DNA of 64,000 nt from Paenibacillus hamazuiensis. GTDB taxonomy: Bacteria; Bacillota; Bacilli; Paenibacillales; NBRC-103111. Numbering within the stretch: the stretch's first letter is position 1; each line of letters starts with the position of its first letter. The position numbers and the translations under genes are program-made. Location of the stretch: positions 6,527,501-6,591,500 of the forward strand of contig NZ_JALRMO010000001.1 of assembly GCF_023276405.1 (NCBI RefSeq), given 5' to 3'. The notes beneath the pieces are model-generated. The model was not told where the DNA came from. It saw only the letters and a list, made by a program, of their open reading frames with translations, and did not search any database. Positions 27,713 through 37,081 of the stretch are shown one piece after another.

Positions 27713-29212
27713 CTAGCTTATGTCGTTTTTCAAAACTTTTTTTGCTTCCTGCCACAAAGACTCCATCTCTAATAGATCAGTTTGTGCAATTTGTTTTCCT
27801 TTTAAACGCAGCTGTCTCTCAATATATTGAAATCTTTGCAAAAATTTTCGGTTGGTCAGCGAAAGGGCTTCTTCCGGGTCGGCCTTTAGAAACCGGGCCA
27901 GGTTCACCATGGAAAACAGCACGTCGCCCAGCTCTTCCTTCTGATTCTCGGCATCGCCCGCGGCCATCGCTTCTTTAAGCTCCGCCAGCTCCTGCTCCAC
28001 GGTCGCCCACACTTCGTCCGCCTTGTTCCAGTCGAATCCGACAGAGGCCGCTTTCTTTTGCAGCTTCCACGCTCTCATCAGGCCGGGCAGCTCCCGGGGG
28101 ATGCCATCCAGCACGGACTGTTCCTCGAGGTCGATGCCTTTCTTCCGCTTCTCCTCCTGCTTGATTTCCTGCCAATTTTCGAGCGCCTCATCGGCGTTTT
28201 CCGCAGATTTTTCCCCGAAAACGTGCGGATGCCGGCGAAGAAGCTTCTCGTTCAGCTCGGCGATCACGTCAAACACGTTGAAGCCGCCTTCGTCGTCTTC
28301 GATCTGCGCGTGCAGCATCACCTGCAGCAGCAGGTCACCGAGCTCCTCGCGCATATGGTCCGGGTCGTCCTCTTCGATCGTTTCGATCACCTCGTACGCT
28401 TCCTCGATCAAATTTTTGCGAAGCGACGCGTGCGTCTGCTCGCGGTCCCACGGGCAGCCTTCAGGGCTGCGCAAAATTTGCACGATTTCGTGCAGCCGCG
28501 CAAACGTCCGGTTGGTCACGTCCTCCCGGTCCGTCTTCGGAACCCAGACGAGCGACAAATTGCCATAGCCTTGAATCCGGTCCACTTCATACAACGGAAC
28601 ACGCTCTATTCGCTCTTCTCCGGTTACCCCCAACTGATGCCCGACCACAACCTCGAAATCGTCCGGATACAGGTCCATCAGTGTCAGCTTCACATCGGAA
28701 GCGGTAAAGGTATCGTACACCTGGGTAATGACCGTATGCAGTCTCGGATTCAGCGACTGCCTGTCGAGCATACTGCCGTCAAGCAGTTGAAAACCTTCTA
28801 CCGGATCGAAGCCAAACCGCAAAAACGCTTGCTCCAGAAAGCTTTCCCCACCCAGAATCGTGAGCCCGATGCCTTCCTGCGGACACATTTCCTTCAGCAG
28901 CTGCACCGTCCGTTCCGCAACCATCGGATGGCCCGGCACCGCATAAAGCAATTCCCCGTCCAACTCCGCAGCCTGCCTTACAAGCTCGTCCGCAATCGCT
29001 TCATAAACCGCCTCAAATGTCGAATGCCGCTCATACACATTGTCGAAAGAGGTGTAACTTATGCCTTGCTCGTTCAGCCAATCTACGACAGGATGTTTGT
29101 CCGTTCGCAGAAAAAGGTGTCTTGCTGCCTGCAGCCGCCTCCAAATGCCGAGGGTTAACTGCTCCGCATCTCCCGAACCAAGGCCGATGACGGTAATTTG
29201 CTTCGAACCCAT
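27713..29212 (-). CDS. mazG: Nucleoside triphosphate pyrophosphohydrolase MazG with N-terminal tetrapyrrole-methylase-like domain (YabN)
   Basis: The 499-residue protein fuses two domains. Residues 1-225 form a SAM-methyltransferase-like unit (ITVIGLGSGDAEQLTLGIWR, YAVPGHPMVAERTV). Residues 235-495 hold two MazG units with the metal-binding EEAYEVIETIEE and EELGDLLLQVMLHAQ, repeated as EQELAELKEA and KEELGDVLFSMVNLARFL. MazG hydrolyses NTPs, probably clearing damaged nucleotides. The role of the methylase-like part is unknown. The same fusion (YabN) occupies this position in Bacillus. Confidence 0.95.
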   Translation of the reverse strand: MGSKQITVIGLGSGDAEQLTLGIWRRLQAARHLFLRTDKHPVVDWLNEQGISYTSFDNVYERHSTFEAVYEAIADELVRQAAELDGELLYAVPGHPMVAERTVQLLKEMCPQEGIGLTILGGESFLEQAFLRFGFDPVEGFQLLDGSMLDRQSLNPRLHTVITQVYDTFTASDVKLTLMDLYPDDFEVVVGHQLGVTGEERIERVPLYEVDRIQGYGNLSLVWVPKTDREDVTNRTFARLHEIVQILRSPEGCPWDREQTHASLRKNLIEEAYEVIETIEEDDPDHMREELGDLLLQVMLHAQIEDDEGGFNVFDVIAELNEKLLRRHPHVFGEKSAENADEALENWQEIKQEEKRKKGIDLEEQSVLDGIPRELPGLMRAWKLQKKAASVGFDWNKADEVWATVEQELAELKEAMAAGDAENQKEELGDVLFSMVNLARFLKADPEEALSLTNRKFLQRFQYIERQLRLKGKQIAQTDLLEMESLWQEAKKVLKNDIS

Positions 29213-29294
29213 GTTACTCGTGCCTCCTTTATTTTACAGATAATGAGGGCTCCCCCATAAGTACAGGAATAAGCTTTAGAGCACCACTTTATTT

Positions 29295-31100
29295 TCAGGG
29301 GCTAAGACGAAATTTTCGCAAAAGCTCCATATGTTTCGGCTTAAGCCCCGGAACGAGCAGCAGCTCGTTCTCGCGGATCGCGCCGGTGCGCAGCAGCGCG
29401 AGGCCGTACAGCAGCGCGCCGACGAGCACGCCGGCGAGCGATACCGCCGTCGCCGCCCCGCGGCCGGGCGCGAAAAAGCCGCCGGCTGCGGCTTGCAGCG
29501 CGATGAGCGCCGCGGCCATCGCGGCGACGGCGACGAGCGGGCGGTACACGTACGCCGCGAGCGAAAACGCGACGCCCGTGACGCGCAGCACGTGCGCCAG
29601 GGCAAGCCCGCCCGCCGCGAGGTACGCGGCGACGGCGGACACGGCCGCGCCGTCGATGCCCCAGCGCGGCATGAGAAGCACGTTGCCCGCCACCTTAAGG
29701 GCGGCGGCAACGAGCAGGTACAAGGCCGGCGCGACGACCGCCCCGCAGCCCTGCAGCACGCTGCCCGCCACGATGTTCAGCGTGGCGAGCAGCGCGGTGA
29801 AGCCGAGAATGGCCATCGCCGTCGAGCCTTCCGCCGTTTTGTAAAACATCACGTTCAGCGGCACCGCCAGCGCCGCGATCCCGAACGCGGCGCCGAGGCC
29901 GATGAACCAGGTGAGGCGTACCGCGACTTCCGTCCGCCGGCGAATCGCCTCGGCCTCGCCGCGCCATTTGGCATCGGCAATCGCCGGCACAAGCGCCGCC
30001 GACATCGACGATGCGATCATCCCGACGAGCTGCACGAGCGGCAGGCCGTGGTTGTATAGGCCGAACTGATACAGCGCAGCGGCTTCGTCCCCGGATGCCG
30101 CTTTCAGCAGCCGCGGCATCGTAAGCGAGTCGACCAGCGTCAGGATCGGCATGGCGATCGTCCCGAGGCAGATCGGAAGCGCATAAGCCGTCAAGCGGCG
30201 GACGAGCTTCCACGTGCTTTCGACGGGCGGAGCGGAAACGCCGACGAGCGTCGCATCGCCCGCCGGTTCCGGCGAAGCTCCCGGCAGAAGCGCATCCGCG
30301 CCGATTGCCGTTCCAGGCGGTACAATCGCCTCTGCCGGCGAAGGCGCTGCGTCTTCGCGCCCCGGCTTCATCGCCCCGGGGCCGCCGCCCGGATCATCAC
30401 GACGCATCGCTGCGGATTTCGCTCGCGGCCGCTTCTCCTTGCGCCAAAACCACAGCATCACCGCGAGGCCTGCCGCCGCCCCGGGCACCGAGCCGAAAGT
30501 GGCCCCCGCGGCGATCCATGTCGGCCCGTATCCGGCGTGCGTCAGCACAATCAGCAGGCTGAACATCGCAGCGACCCGGACAAACTGCTCCGCCACCTGA
30601 GATGCAGCCGTCGGCAGCATGTTCTGATAGCCTTGGTAATATCCGCGCAGCGCCGACATGACCGGCACAATCAGAAGCGCGAAGGAGACGCTGCGGATCG
30701 CCGTTTCCGTCTGTTCAGCACCGATCAGCCGGGCCAGCCACCCCGAGCCGAAATACAAGAAAAGAAAAAACATAACGCCCGTACACATCAGCACGCCCGT
30801 CGCTACAAACAAGACGCGCCTCGCTTCTCCGTACCGCCGCGCCGCGACCTGCTCGGAGACGAATTTCGAAACAACCAGCGGGAAACCCGCCGTCGCCAAA
30901 AATAAAATCATGATGTACAGCGGGTAAACGGCGTTGTATATCCCGAATACCGCATCGCCGGCCATGTTTTGCAGCGGTATTTTTTGCATCGTGCCGATCA
31001 GCTTGGAGACGATCGCCGCCGCTCCGAGCACCGCCGCCCCCTTCAGCAGCGTGCCGCCTCCCGCTCCCCGCCCGCCGCGGGGATCCGCTTTTTTTGCCAT
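29295..31100 (-). CDS. yabM: SpoVB/MurJ-type flippase (YabM), with Pro/Ala-rich internal loop
   Basis: This 601-residue MOP-superfamily membrane protein should move a lipid-linked glycan, probably a cell-wall or cortex precursor. About 14 hydrophobic segments are visible, with GAAAIVSKLIGTMQKIPLQN at the start and FPLVVSKFVSEQVA. Between the sixth and seventh segments lies an unusual loop of about 75 residues rich in Pro, Ala and Gly (GGGPGAMKPGREDAAPSPAE). The ATG at 31100 follows AAGGG. It sits between spoVT and mazG, as Bacillus yabM does. The substrate is not shown. Confidence 0.87.
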   Translation of the reverse strand: MAKKADPRGGRGAGGGTLLKGAAVLGAAAIVSKLIGTMQKIPLQNMAGDAVFGIYNAVYPLYIMILFLATAGFPLVVSKFVSEQVAARRYGEARRVLFVATGVLMCTGVMFFLFLYFGSGWLARLIGAEQTETAIRSVSFALLIVPVMSALRGYYQGYQNMLPTAASQVAEQFVRVAAMFSLLIVLTHAGYGPTWIAAGATFGSVPGAAAGLAVMLWFWRKEKRPRAKSAAMRRDDPGGGPGAMKPGREDAAPSPAEAIVPPGTAIGADALLPGASPEPAGDATLVGVSAPPVESTWKLVRRLTAYALPICLGTIAMPILTLVDSLTMPRLLKAASGDEAAALYQFGLYNHGLPLVQLVGMIASSMSAALVPAIADAKWRGEAEAIRRRTEVAVRLTWFIGLGAAFGIAALAVPLNVMFYKTAEGSTAMAILGFTALLATLNIVAGSVLQGCGAVVAPALYLLVAAALKVAGNVLLMPRWGIDGAAVSAVAAYLAAGGLALAHVLRVTGVAFSLAAYVYRPLVAVAAMAAALIALQAAAGGFFAPGRGAATAVSLAGVLVGALLYGLALLRTGAIRENELLLVPGLKPKHMELLRKFRLSP

Positions 31101-31235
31101 CTGCAATAATCCCTTCGTGCCAACGTTCTGCTTTTCTGACAAACCTTGGACCCTATTATACTCGATTTGCCTCCCAAAAGAACATAGTCCCGTTTATCCG
31201 CAAAATTCATCTGCGCATATTTCCCTGTACGAGCA

Positions 31236-31278
31236 CAAAAAGCTCCCATCGAACTTCTGTTCGTCTGGAAGCTTTTTT
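31236..31278 (-). terminator. Terminator of spoVT, possibly bidirectional
   Basis: A long imperfect hairpin (AAAAGCT..CGAAC loop GTTCG..AGCTTTTT) with A and T runs on both sides lies after spoVT and before yabM. Confidence 0.8.
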
Positions 31279-31296
31279 ACATTGGCAACTCAAAGG

Positions 31297-31839
31297 TTAT
31301 TGCTCCATCTGCTTGGCCAGGAAGCCGGCTGCGGTTTCCGCCATTTTTTGCTCCATTTGCCCCATCTTAACGCCTTCTTCCTTGCTGATCAAAATAACCG
31401 AACCGATCGGGTCCCCGCCCGCGACAATAGGAGCGATGACGTAAGAGCTGTAGGTTTCGGAAGTATCCTTGACGATATCGAACTGCCCGGAGCCGCTTTC
31501 TATGGAAGCCTTGCGGTTGTCCATACACGTCTCCACCAAAGCGCCGATTTGCTTGTCCAAATAATCCTTTTTCGCCCCTCCGGCGACGGCAATGATGGTA
31601 TCCCGGTCGGAAATCATCGTAATATGGCCAGTGCTCTCGTACAACGATTCGGCGTATTCTTTGGCGAAGTCGCCGAGCTCGCCGATGGGAGAATATTTTT
31701 TCAAAATAACTTCTCCGTCACGGTCTACGAAAATTTCCAGCGGATCGCCCTCACGGATGCGCAAGGTGCGGCGAATCTCCTTCGGAATAACGACTCTGCC
31801 CAAATCGTCGATACGGCGAACGATTCCAGTTGCTTTCAT
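31297..31839 (-). CDS. spoVT: Stage V sporulation regulator SpoVT
   Basis: SpoVT is an AbrB-like regulator of sigma-G genes in the forespore. From the ATG at 31837-31839 the protein is 180 residues, close to the Bacillus length of 178. The N-terminal swapped-hairpin DNA-binding domain reads MKATGIVRRIDDLGRVVIPK, then EIRRTLRIREGDPLEIFVD. A C-terminal GAF-like domain (residues 56-180) includes SSYVIAPIVAGGDPIGSVIL. It lies between yabM and prsA. A sigma-G promoter candidate is present upstream. Confidence 0.96.
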   Translation of the reverse strand: MKATGIVRRIDDLGRVVIPKEIRRTLRIREGDPLEIFVDRDGEVILKKYSPIGELGDFAKEYAESLYESTGHITMISDRDTIIAVAGGAKKDYLDKQIGALVETCMDNRKASIESGSGQFDIVKDTSETYSSYVIAPIVAGGDPIGSVILISKEEGVKMGQMEQKMAETAAGFLAKQMEQ

Positions 31840-31932
31840 AATTCTAGATGCCTCGCTTTCCTTGAAGAGTTGGTTTCGGGCCAGACTGCGGGTTGTATTC
31901 ATGAATGGTAAGGAGCTTGGAGTAACTAACCA

Positions 31933-31962
31933 TAGTATTCTTCCATTCCCAGCTTGTTATGC
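31933..31962 (-). promoter_or_regulatory. Candidate sigma-G promoter of spoVT
   Basis: GCATA (31958-31962) and AATACTA (31933-31939) are spaced exactly 18 bp. They fit the sigma-G consensus GHATR-N18-CATWHTA with one mismatch. Bacillus spoVT is under sigma-G. Confidence 0.55.
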
Positions 31963-32041
31963 ATCTGGAGCAGCGCTTCCGGCGGGCTTTAAGGATATAT
32001 AGGTTCCTTTCGCTGCTGTTTACATTATGTCCAATAACATG

Positions 32042-32076
32042 AAAAAAAACAGGGCATCCGCTGGGATACCCTGGTA
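32042..32076 (-). terminator. Terminator of prsA
   Basis: A 10-bp stem (32050-32059 with 32064-32073, one wobble) is followed by eight Ts on the minus strand, right after the prsA stop. Confidence 0.9.
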
Positions 32077-32083
32077 AAAAAGC

Positions 32084-33151
32084 TTATTTGCCGGCTGGCG
32101 CCGGAGATGCCGGCGCACTGCCGCCAGGAGCGGCGTCCGGTTTCTTCTCTTCCGGCTTCGGAAGTTTGTTCGTCTCGATAAGGCCCGGAAGCTCCTTCTC
32201 GAAAAAGTCGTAAATTTGCGTTTCCGCCAGCTCCGACCGGATGCTGCCCTTCACATCGTCGAACGATTTGCTCGATCTCGCTTCCACTTTCATGATGTGG
32301 TACCCGAACGAGCTTTCGACCGGATCGCTGATTGTGTTCAGCGGAAGCTCCGCCGCCGCCTTGCCGAAAGCGGGGTCCCATTGGGAAATTTCCTCATTTT
32401 CGTACTTGCCGCCTTTGTCCCTGGAGCCGGGATCGTCGGAATATTCCTTGGCGAGCGCGTCGAAATCCCCGCCTTTATTCAGCTTGTCCTGCACTTCCTT
32501 GGCCCGGGCAAGCGCCTCCTCCTTGCTGCGGGTTTCTTTGCCCGTTGCAGGGTCATTCGTAACGACCAGAATATGGCGAACGGTGGCGATGTCGTAAAGA
32601 TGGCTGTTTGCGGCCAGCTTTTTATCATAGGCGTCCTTCACCTGCAGGTCCGTCACTTTGCTTTCTGCCGAGGAGACAGCATACATGCTTTGTTTGACGA
32701 AGCTTTCCACATCCTGGGTTGTGATATTCGCCGCTTTCAGCTTCTCCTCCAGTCCCCCTTGCTGGGCCCCGAAGTACATGTTGATCGTATCCATTTGTTC
32801 CTTCGCTTTTTTGTCCCCTTCCGCCTTCGCCTTGTCGTCGGCGCGGGAAGCGAGCACCCTGAACGTAACGAGCTGCTTCATCATGTCCTGCTGGAACGCC
32901 GGGTCTGTGGCGAACTGCGCAAATTGCGGGTTGAAAAACTTGTTGATATTTAAAAACGTGTCAAATTCTCCGCGCGTAATTTTCCCGCCATCCTTATAAG
33001 TCACGATCACATCGGTCGGCTTGCCGGCGGATGCGGCCTCGTCCGTTTTCGCGGTATCCGTCTTCTTCGCGCACCCGGATGCCACGGTAAAAACGAGCAT
33101 GAGTGCGATAAGGGCAGCAAGCCCCCTAAATCGTTTGTTATTTCGCTGCAT
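32084..33151 (-). CDS. prsA: PrsA-type foldase lipoprotein
   Basis: PrsA is an extracytoplasmic peptidyl-prolyl isomerase and chaperone for secreted proteins. The 355-residue protein has a lipoprotein signal peptide ending in TVASGC, with Cys27 as the lipidation site. A SurA-like N-domain and a parvulin domain follow (VRHILVVTNDPATGKE, SDDPGSRDKGGKYE, FGYHIMKVE). The C-terminus is rich in Pro and Ala. It lies between mfd and spoVT, an addition relative to the Bacillus order. A second parvulin is encoded at 8422. Confidence 0.93.
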   Translation of the reverse strand: MQRNNKRFRGLAALIALMLVFTVASGCAKKTDTAKTDEAASAGKPTDVIVTYKDGGKITRGEFDTFLNINKFFNPQFAQFATDPAFQQDMMKQLVTFRVLASRADDKAKAEGDKKAKEQMDTINMYFGAQQGGLEEKLKAANITTQDVESFVKQSMYAVSSAESKVTDLQVKDAYDKKLAANSHLYDIATVRHILVVTNDPATGKETRSKEEALARAKEVQDKLNKGGDFDALAKEYSDDPGSRDKGGKYENEEISQWDPAFGKAAAELPLNTISDPVESSFGYHIMKVEARSSKSFDDVKGSIRSELAETQIYDFFEKELPGLIETNKLPKPEEKKPDAAPGGSAPASPAPAGK

Positions 33152-36100
33152 TTTGCAATTCTCCCTTCAATTTGAGCGCACCTTTGTATTCTACCAGAAA
33201 CCGTTCCAGCAGTGCGATGGATTGCTCTGGCGAGAGCCCCTTGCATCTTACCTCAATCATGATTTGCGGTCCGGCAATGAGCTTGATTCGACCCTCAAAT
33301 TGACTGGACATAGCAAACAGCTTCTGCCCATCCAAATTGCCGTTTTGGTCCGAATGGATCGTGATCAGATAATTATCGCCCTTTTGGCTGATCGATTCTA
33401 TCATATAGGATGCGCCGTACACTTTCAACCGCGCCGCCGTGAGCAGGTTCAGCACCGCTTGCGGCGGATCGCCGAACCGGTCGGTCAGCTCGTCCTGCAG
33501 GTCGGAGGCTTCTTCGAGCGTTTTGATCGCCGCCACTTTCTTGTAGATTTCGATCTTTTGCACGCTGTCGTAAATATAATCGCCGGGCAAATACGCGTCC
33601 AGCTGGATGTCCAGCTGCGTGCTCCATTCTTTGGCCGGTGCGGCCTCCTCGCCGTCCATTTCCTTCTTCCGCCTGGCGATCTCTTCGGCCAACATCTGCG
33701 AGTACAGATCGAAGCCGACCGATGCGATAAAGCCGTGCTGCTCGGCGCCGAGCAGATTGCCCGCACCGCGGATCGACAAGTCGCGCATCGCGATTTTGAA
33801 TCCGGAGCCGAGCTCCGTAAATTCTTTAATCGCCTGCAGACGCTTTTCCGCAACTTCAGTCAGCACCTTGTCCCGCTGATAGGTGAAATAGGCGTAGGCG
33901 ATCCGGTTCGAACGGCCCACGCGCCCCCTCAGCTGATACAGCTGGGAAAGCCCCATTTTATCGGCATCGTGGACGATCAGCGTGTTTACGTTCGGAATGT
34001 CGACGCCGGTTTCGATAATGCTCGTGCTGACAAGCACGTCGAATTCGCCGTCGAGGAAGTCGAGAATCGTCTTCTCCAGCTCCTGCTCCGACAATTGCCC
34101 GTGCGCAACCGTTACGCGGGCTTCAGGAACAAGCGCGGCGATCTGATCGGCGATTTGCTGGATGTTTTGCACCCGGTTGTACAGGTAGTACACCTGGCCT
34201 TCGCGCGCGAGCTCCCTTTCGATGGCCTCCCGCACGAGCGCATTGCTGTATTCGACCACGTACGTTTGCACCGGAAAGCGGTTTTCCGGCGGCGTCTCGA
34301 TGACCGACAAATCGCGGACCCCGAGCATCGACATATGCAGAGTCCGCGGAATCGGCGTGGCGGTGAGCGTCAGCACGTCGACGTTTGTTTTCAGCCGCTT
34401 CAGCTTCTCCTTGTGCGATACGCCGAACCGCTGCTCCTCATCCACGATCAGGAGGCCGAGGTCCTTGAACTGCATATCCGCCGACAGCAGGCGGTGCGTG
34501 CCGATGACGATATCGACCGTACCGTTTTTGACGCCTTTGGTCGTCTCGTTCTGTTCCTTTTTCGAGCGGAACCGGCTGAGCACCTGGATGTTGAACGGGT
34601 AACCGGAAAAACGCTCGCGGAACGTTTCGTAATGCTGCTGCGCGAGAATTGTCGTCGGCACGAGCACCGCAACCTGCTTGCCGTCAATCGCCGCCTTGAA
34701 GGCGGCACGGATCGCCACCTCGGTCTTGCCGTAACCGACGTCGCCGCAAAGCAGCCGGTCCATCGGACGAGGTTTCTCCATGTCCTTCTTGATCTCTTCA
34801 ATAGCCCGCAGCTGATCGGCCGTCTCCTCGTACGGAAACATGCCTTCGAACTCGTGCTGGTAGCTCGTATCTTTGCTGAAGGCGTAGCCTTTCGTCGCCT
34901 GTCGGTCGGCGTACAGCTTGATCAAATCGTCGGCGATATCCTGAACGGAACTGCGCACCTTGCTCTTGACGCGGTTCCAGTCGGCTCCACCCAGCTTATA
35001 CACCTTCGGTTCCTTATCCTCGGAGCCGACGTATTTTTGAATGAGATCGATTTGGTCGATCGGTACGGAAAGCTTGTCCCCGCCCGCGTACATGATGTGC
35101 AAATAATCTTTATGAATGCCATTGATTTCCAGCGTACCGATACCTACGAATTTGCCGATCCCGTGATTCACATGAACCACGTAATCGCCGACCTTCAGCT
35201 CCTGGTAGCTCTTGATCCGCTCGGCATTTTCCAGCTTCCGGTCGATTTTCCGGGCTTTGCGCTGCTTCTGCGTGAACATTTCGCCTTCGGTGACGACGAC
35301 CAGGTGAATCGACGGCAGCTCGAAGCCGGTTTGCAGGTTGCCGCTGATAATCGTCGGCTCTTCGATCTGGTAGTCGCTCAGCACCCGGCGCATCCTCTCC
35401 ATGCGCTCTTCGCCGCCCGCCAGCATGATAACCTTGCTGCCGGTCTTCTTCCACCGCTCCATCTCCGATTTGAGCAGGTTCATTTGCCCGTGGAAGCTTT
35501 GCATCGCGCGGCTCATAAAGTTGACGATGTTTTGCGGAAGCGTTCCGGGAACCTGGCGCAAAAACAGCGACATGTACAGCGTCGGAAACGGCTTTCGCGC
35601 CATCAGCGTTTCGTACGACTTGGACAATACGAACGCCGGAAGCGACTCTCCGCCCGCCAGCGACAGCGTCATCCATTCCCCTTCGTCGCGTTCGAGCTGT
35701 TTGACGGTTTCGAGCAGCCGCAGCGGTTCGTCAATGATCATCACGGAATCCTTCGGCACATAATCCATTAACGTCTGGCGCTCCGGGTACAGCAGGGAAA
35801 TATATTTGTACAGGCCCGGGAATACCTGCTCCTGCCGCAGCCGCTCGATATCATGGCCGATGCCTTCCAGCAGCTTTTCCTTCGCCTGCCGGTCGGTCAT
35901 CTTGTCCAGCTGTGCCTGAAGCAGCTCATAGGCGTGCTGAGCCGCACTTTGGAAACGCTTACCGTCGGCGATGATTTCGGTGCACGGCGTAATGTCTATA
36001 GCTTTCAACTTATCGATCGAACGCTGGTCCGCAATGTCGAACGAGCGGATCGAATCGACCTCCACATCGAACAGCTCGATGCGAAACGGCACCGCCGACG

Positions 36101-36659
36101 ACAGCGGATAAAAATCGATAATGCCGCCGCGCACGCTCATTTCTCCCTTGCCTTCGACGCGCTCGACCCTCTCATAGCCCAAATCTATCATTTTTGCGAT
36201 AAAAGGCTCCAGCTCCAGCGTCTGGCCGACCTCCACGCGGAGCTGCGCCGCCGCCAGCATCTCATGGTTCGGCAGCAGCCGGCGCACGCCTGCATACGGG
36301 GCGACAACGACGCCGCGGAAGCCGCCGGCCAGCCGTGTCAGCGCATCGATGCGCTGCGCCAGCATCTCGGGGCTCGCCGTCGCCGATTCCGCCGCCATCA
36401 GTTCATGGGCAGGGAAAAGCAGTACCTGATCGCTTGGCAGGCACTCTATCAAATCTTCGACGATTTTTTGCGCCGAAAACATATTATGGGTCACAACGAA
36501 TATCGGGAGCTTCAGCTCTGTCGCGAGAGAAGCGATCATGACTTGCCGGGAAGATCCGGTCAGCCCCGAAATCAATTGCTCCTTGAGTCCCGAACGGACG
36601 CCCGACACGACGGACTGAAAATCGGCATCCTCGGTAAACGCTTGGATTAACGCCTGCAA
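33138..36659 (-). CDS. mfd: Transcription-repair coupling factor Mfd
   Basis: Mfd displaces stalled RNA polymerase and recruits UvrA to the lesion. I start at the TTG 36657-36659 (MQALIQAF), which follows GAGAGGGG at 8 bases; this gives 1173 residues. It has the UvrB-like N-domain, a CarD-type RNA-polymerase interaction domain (GDYVVHVNHGIGKFVGIGTL), helicase motifs GDVGYGKTEVA and VDEEQRFG, and TATPIPRTLHM. The C-terminal TRCF domain follows. The gene overlaps the prsA start by 14 bp. fin and pth precede it, as in Bacillus. Confidence 0.97.
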   Translation of the reverse strand: MQALIQAFTEDADFQSVVSGVRSGLKEQLISGLTGSSRQVMIASLATELKLPIFVVTHNMFSAQKIVEDLIECLPSDQVLLFPAHELMAAESATASPEMLAQRIDALTRLAGGFRGVVVAPYAGVRRLLPNHEMLAAAQLRVEVGQTLELEPFIAKMIDLGYERVERVEGKGEMSVRGGIIDFYPLSSAVPFRIELFDVEVDSIRSFDIADQRSIDKLKAIDITPCTEIIADGKRFQSAAQHAYELLQAQLDKMTDRQAKEKLLEGIGHDIERLRQEQVFPGLYKYISLLYPERQTLMDYVPKDSVMIIDEPLRLLETVKQLERDEGEWMTLSLAGGESLPAFVLSKSYETLMARKPFPTLYMSLFLRQVPGTLPQNIVNFMSRAMQSFHGQMNLLKSEMERWKKTGSKVIMLAGGEERMERMRRVLSDYQIEEPTIISGNLQTGFELPSIHLVVVTEGEMFTQKQRKARKIDRKLENAERIKSYQELKVGDYVVHVNHGIGKFVGIGTLEINGIHKDYLHIMYAGGDKLSVPIDQIDLIQKYVGSEDKEPKVYKLGGADWNRVKSKVRSSVQDIADDLIKLYADRQATKGYAFSKDTSYQHEFEGMFPYEETADQLRAIEEIKKDMEKPRPMDRLLCGDVGYGKTEVAIRAAFKAAIDGKQVAVLVPTTILAQQHYETFRERFSGYPFNIQVLSRFRSKKEQNETTKGVKNGTVDIVIGTHRLLSADMQFKDLGLLIVDEEQRFGVSHKEKLKRLKTNVDVLTLTATPIPRTLHMSMLGVRDLSVIETPPENRFPVQTYVVEYSNALVREAIERELAREGQVYYLYNRVQNIQQIADQIAALVPEARVTVAHGQLSEQELEKTILDFLDGEFDVLVSTSIIETGVDIPNVNTLIVHDADKMGLSQLYQLRGRVGRSNRIAYAYFTYQRDKVLTEVAEKRLQAIKEFTELGSGFKIAMRDLSIRGAGNLLGAEQHGFIASVGFDLYSQMLAEEIARRKKEMDGEEAAPAKEWSTQLDIQLDAYLPGDYIYDSVQKIEIYKKVAAIKTLEEASDLQDELTDRFGDPPQAVLNLLTAARLKVYGASYMIESISQKGDNYLITIHSDQNGNLDGQKLFAMSSQFEGRIKLIAGPQIMIEVRCKGLSPEQSIALLERFLVEYKGALKLKGELQNAAK

Positions 36660-36741
36660 ACAGCACACCCCTCTCACCAATTGAAAAGAAGCCTACGGCG
36701 AATCGCTGCCTAGGCTGAATTATGTCGATTAACGCTTATGG

Positions 36742-36972
36742 TTATTGCAGCAGACTGCCGAGGAGAGAGAGCTCCGGGTTGGCCTCCAGCGCTTCTTTGC
36801 AATAATCGCATACGACTTTAACTGTGGTATCCCCATTCAGGTCATACGATATTATATCTCGCCGCTCTTCGGGGGTCAAGAAATGAAAGCCCAGCAGCGA
36901 TTCGTTGACATGTTTGTCTTCGAGCTGCCCGATGAGGGTCTGGCAATGCCGGCAAATATATTTAACTGACAT
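36742..36972 (-). CDS. fin: Anti-sigma-F factor Fin
   Basis: Fin (YabK) binds RNA polymerase and inhibits sigma-F to help the switch to sigma-G in the forespore. The 76-residue protein has two zinc-ligand pairs, CRHC near residue 7 and CDYC near residue 55, framing YDLNGDTTVKVV. It ends NPELSLLGSLLQ, like Bacillus Fin. It sits between pth and mfd, the conserved position. A clear sporulation promoter was not identified in the 109 bp upstream. Confidence 0.93.
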   Translation of the reverse strand: MSVKYICRHCQTLIGQLEDKHVNESLLGFHFLTPEERRDIISYDLNGDTTVKVVCDYCKEALEANPELSLLGSLLQ

Positions 36973-37081
36973 AAGGTTATGCCTCCTGTAGAGCGGTTAT
37001 TACTATCTATTATGGACGGAAACAACCGATTTTAGCCGAAAATTTCAGCGTCTGACAGGAGATGCATAAACATTATGCCCA

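Noticed and set aside
33021-35771. 916-codon open frame on the plus strand
   Set aside because: It lies wholly antisense to mfd, whose product has every expected motif. The long frame reflects codon bias of mfd; it has no ribosome site or recognisable domain.
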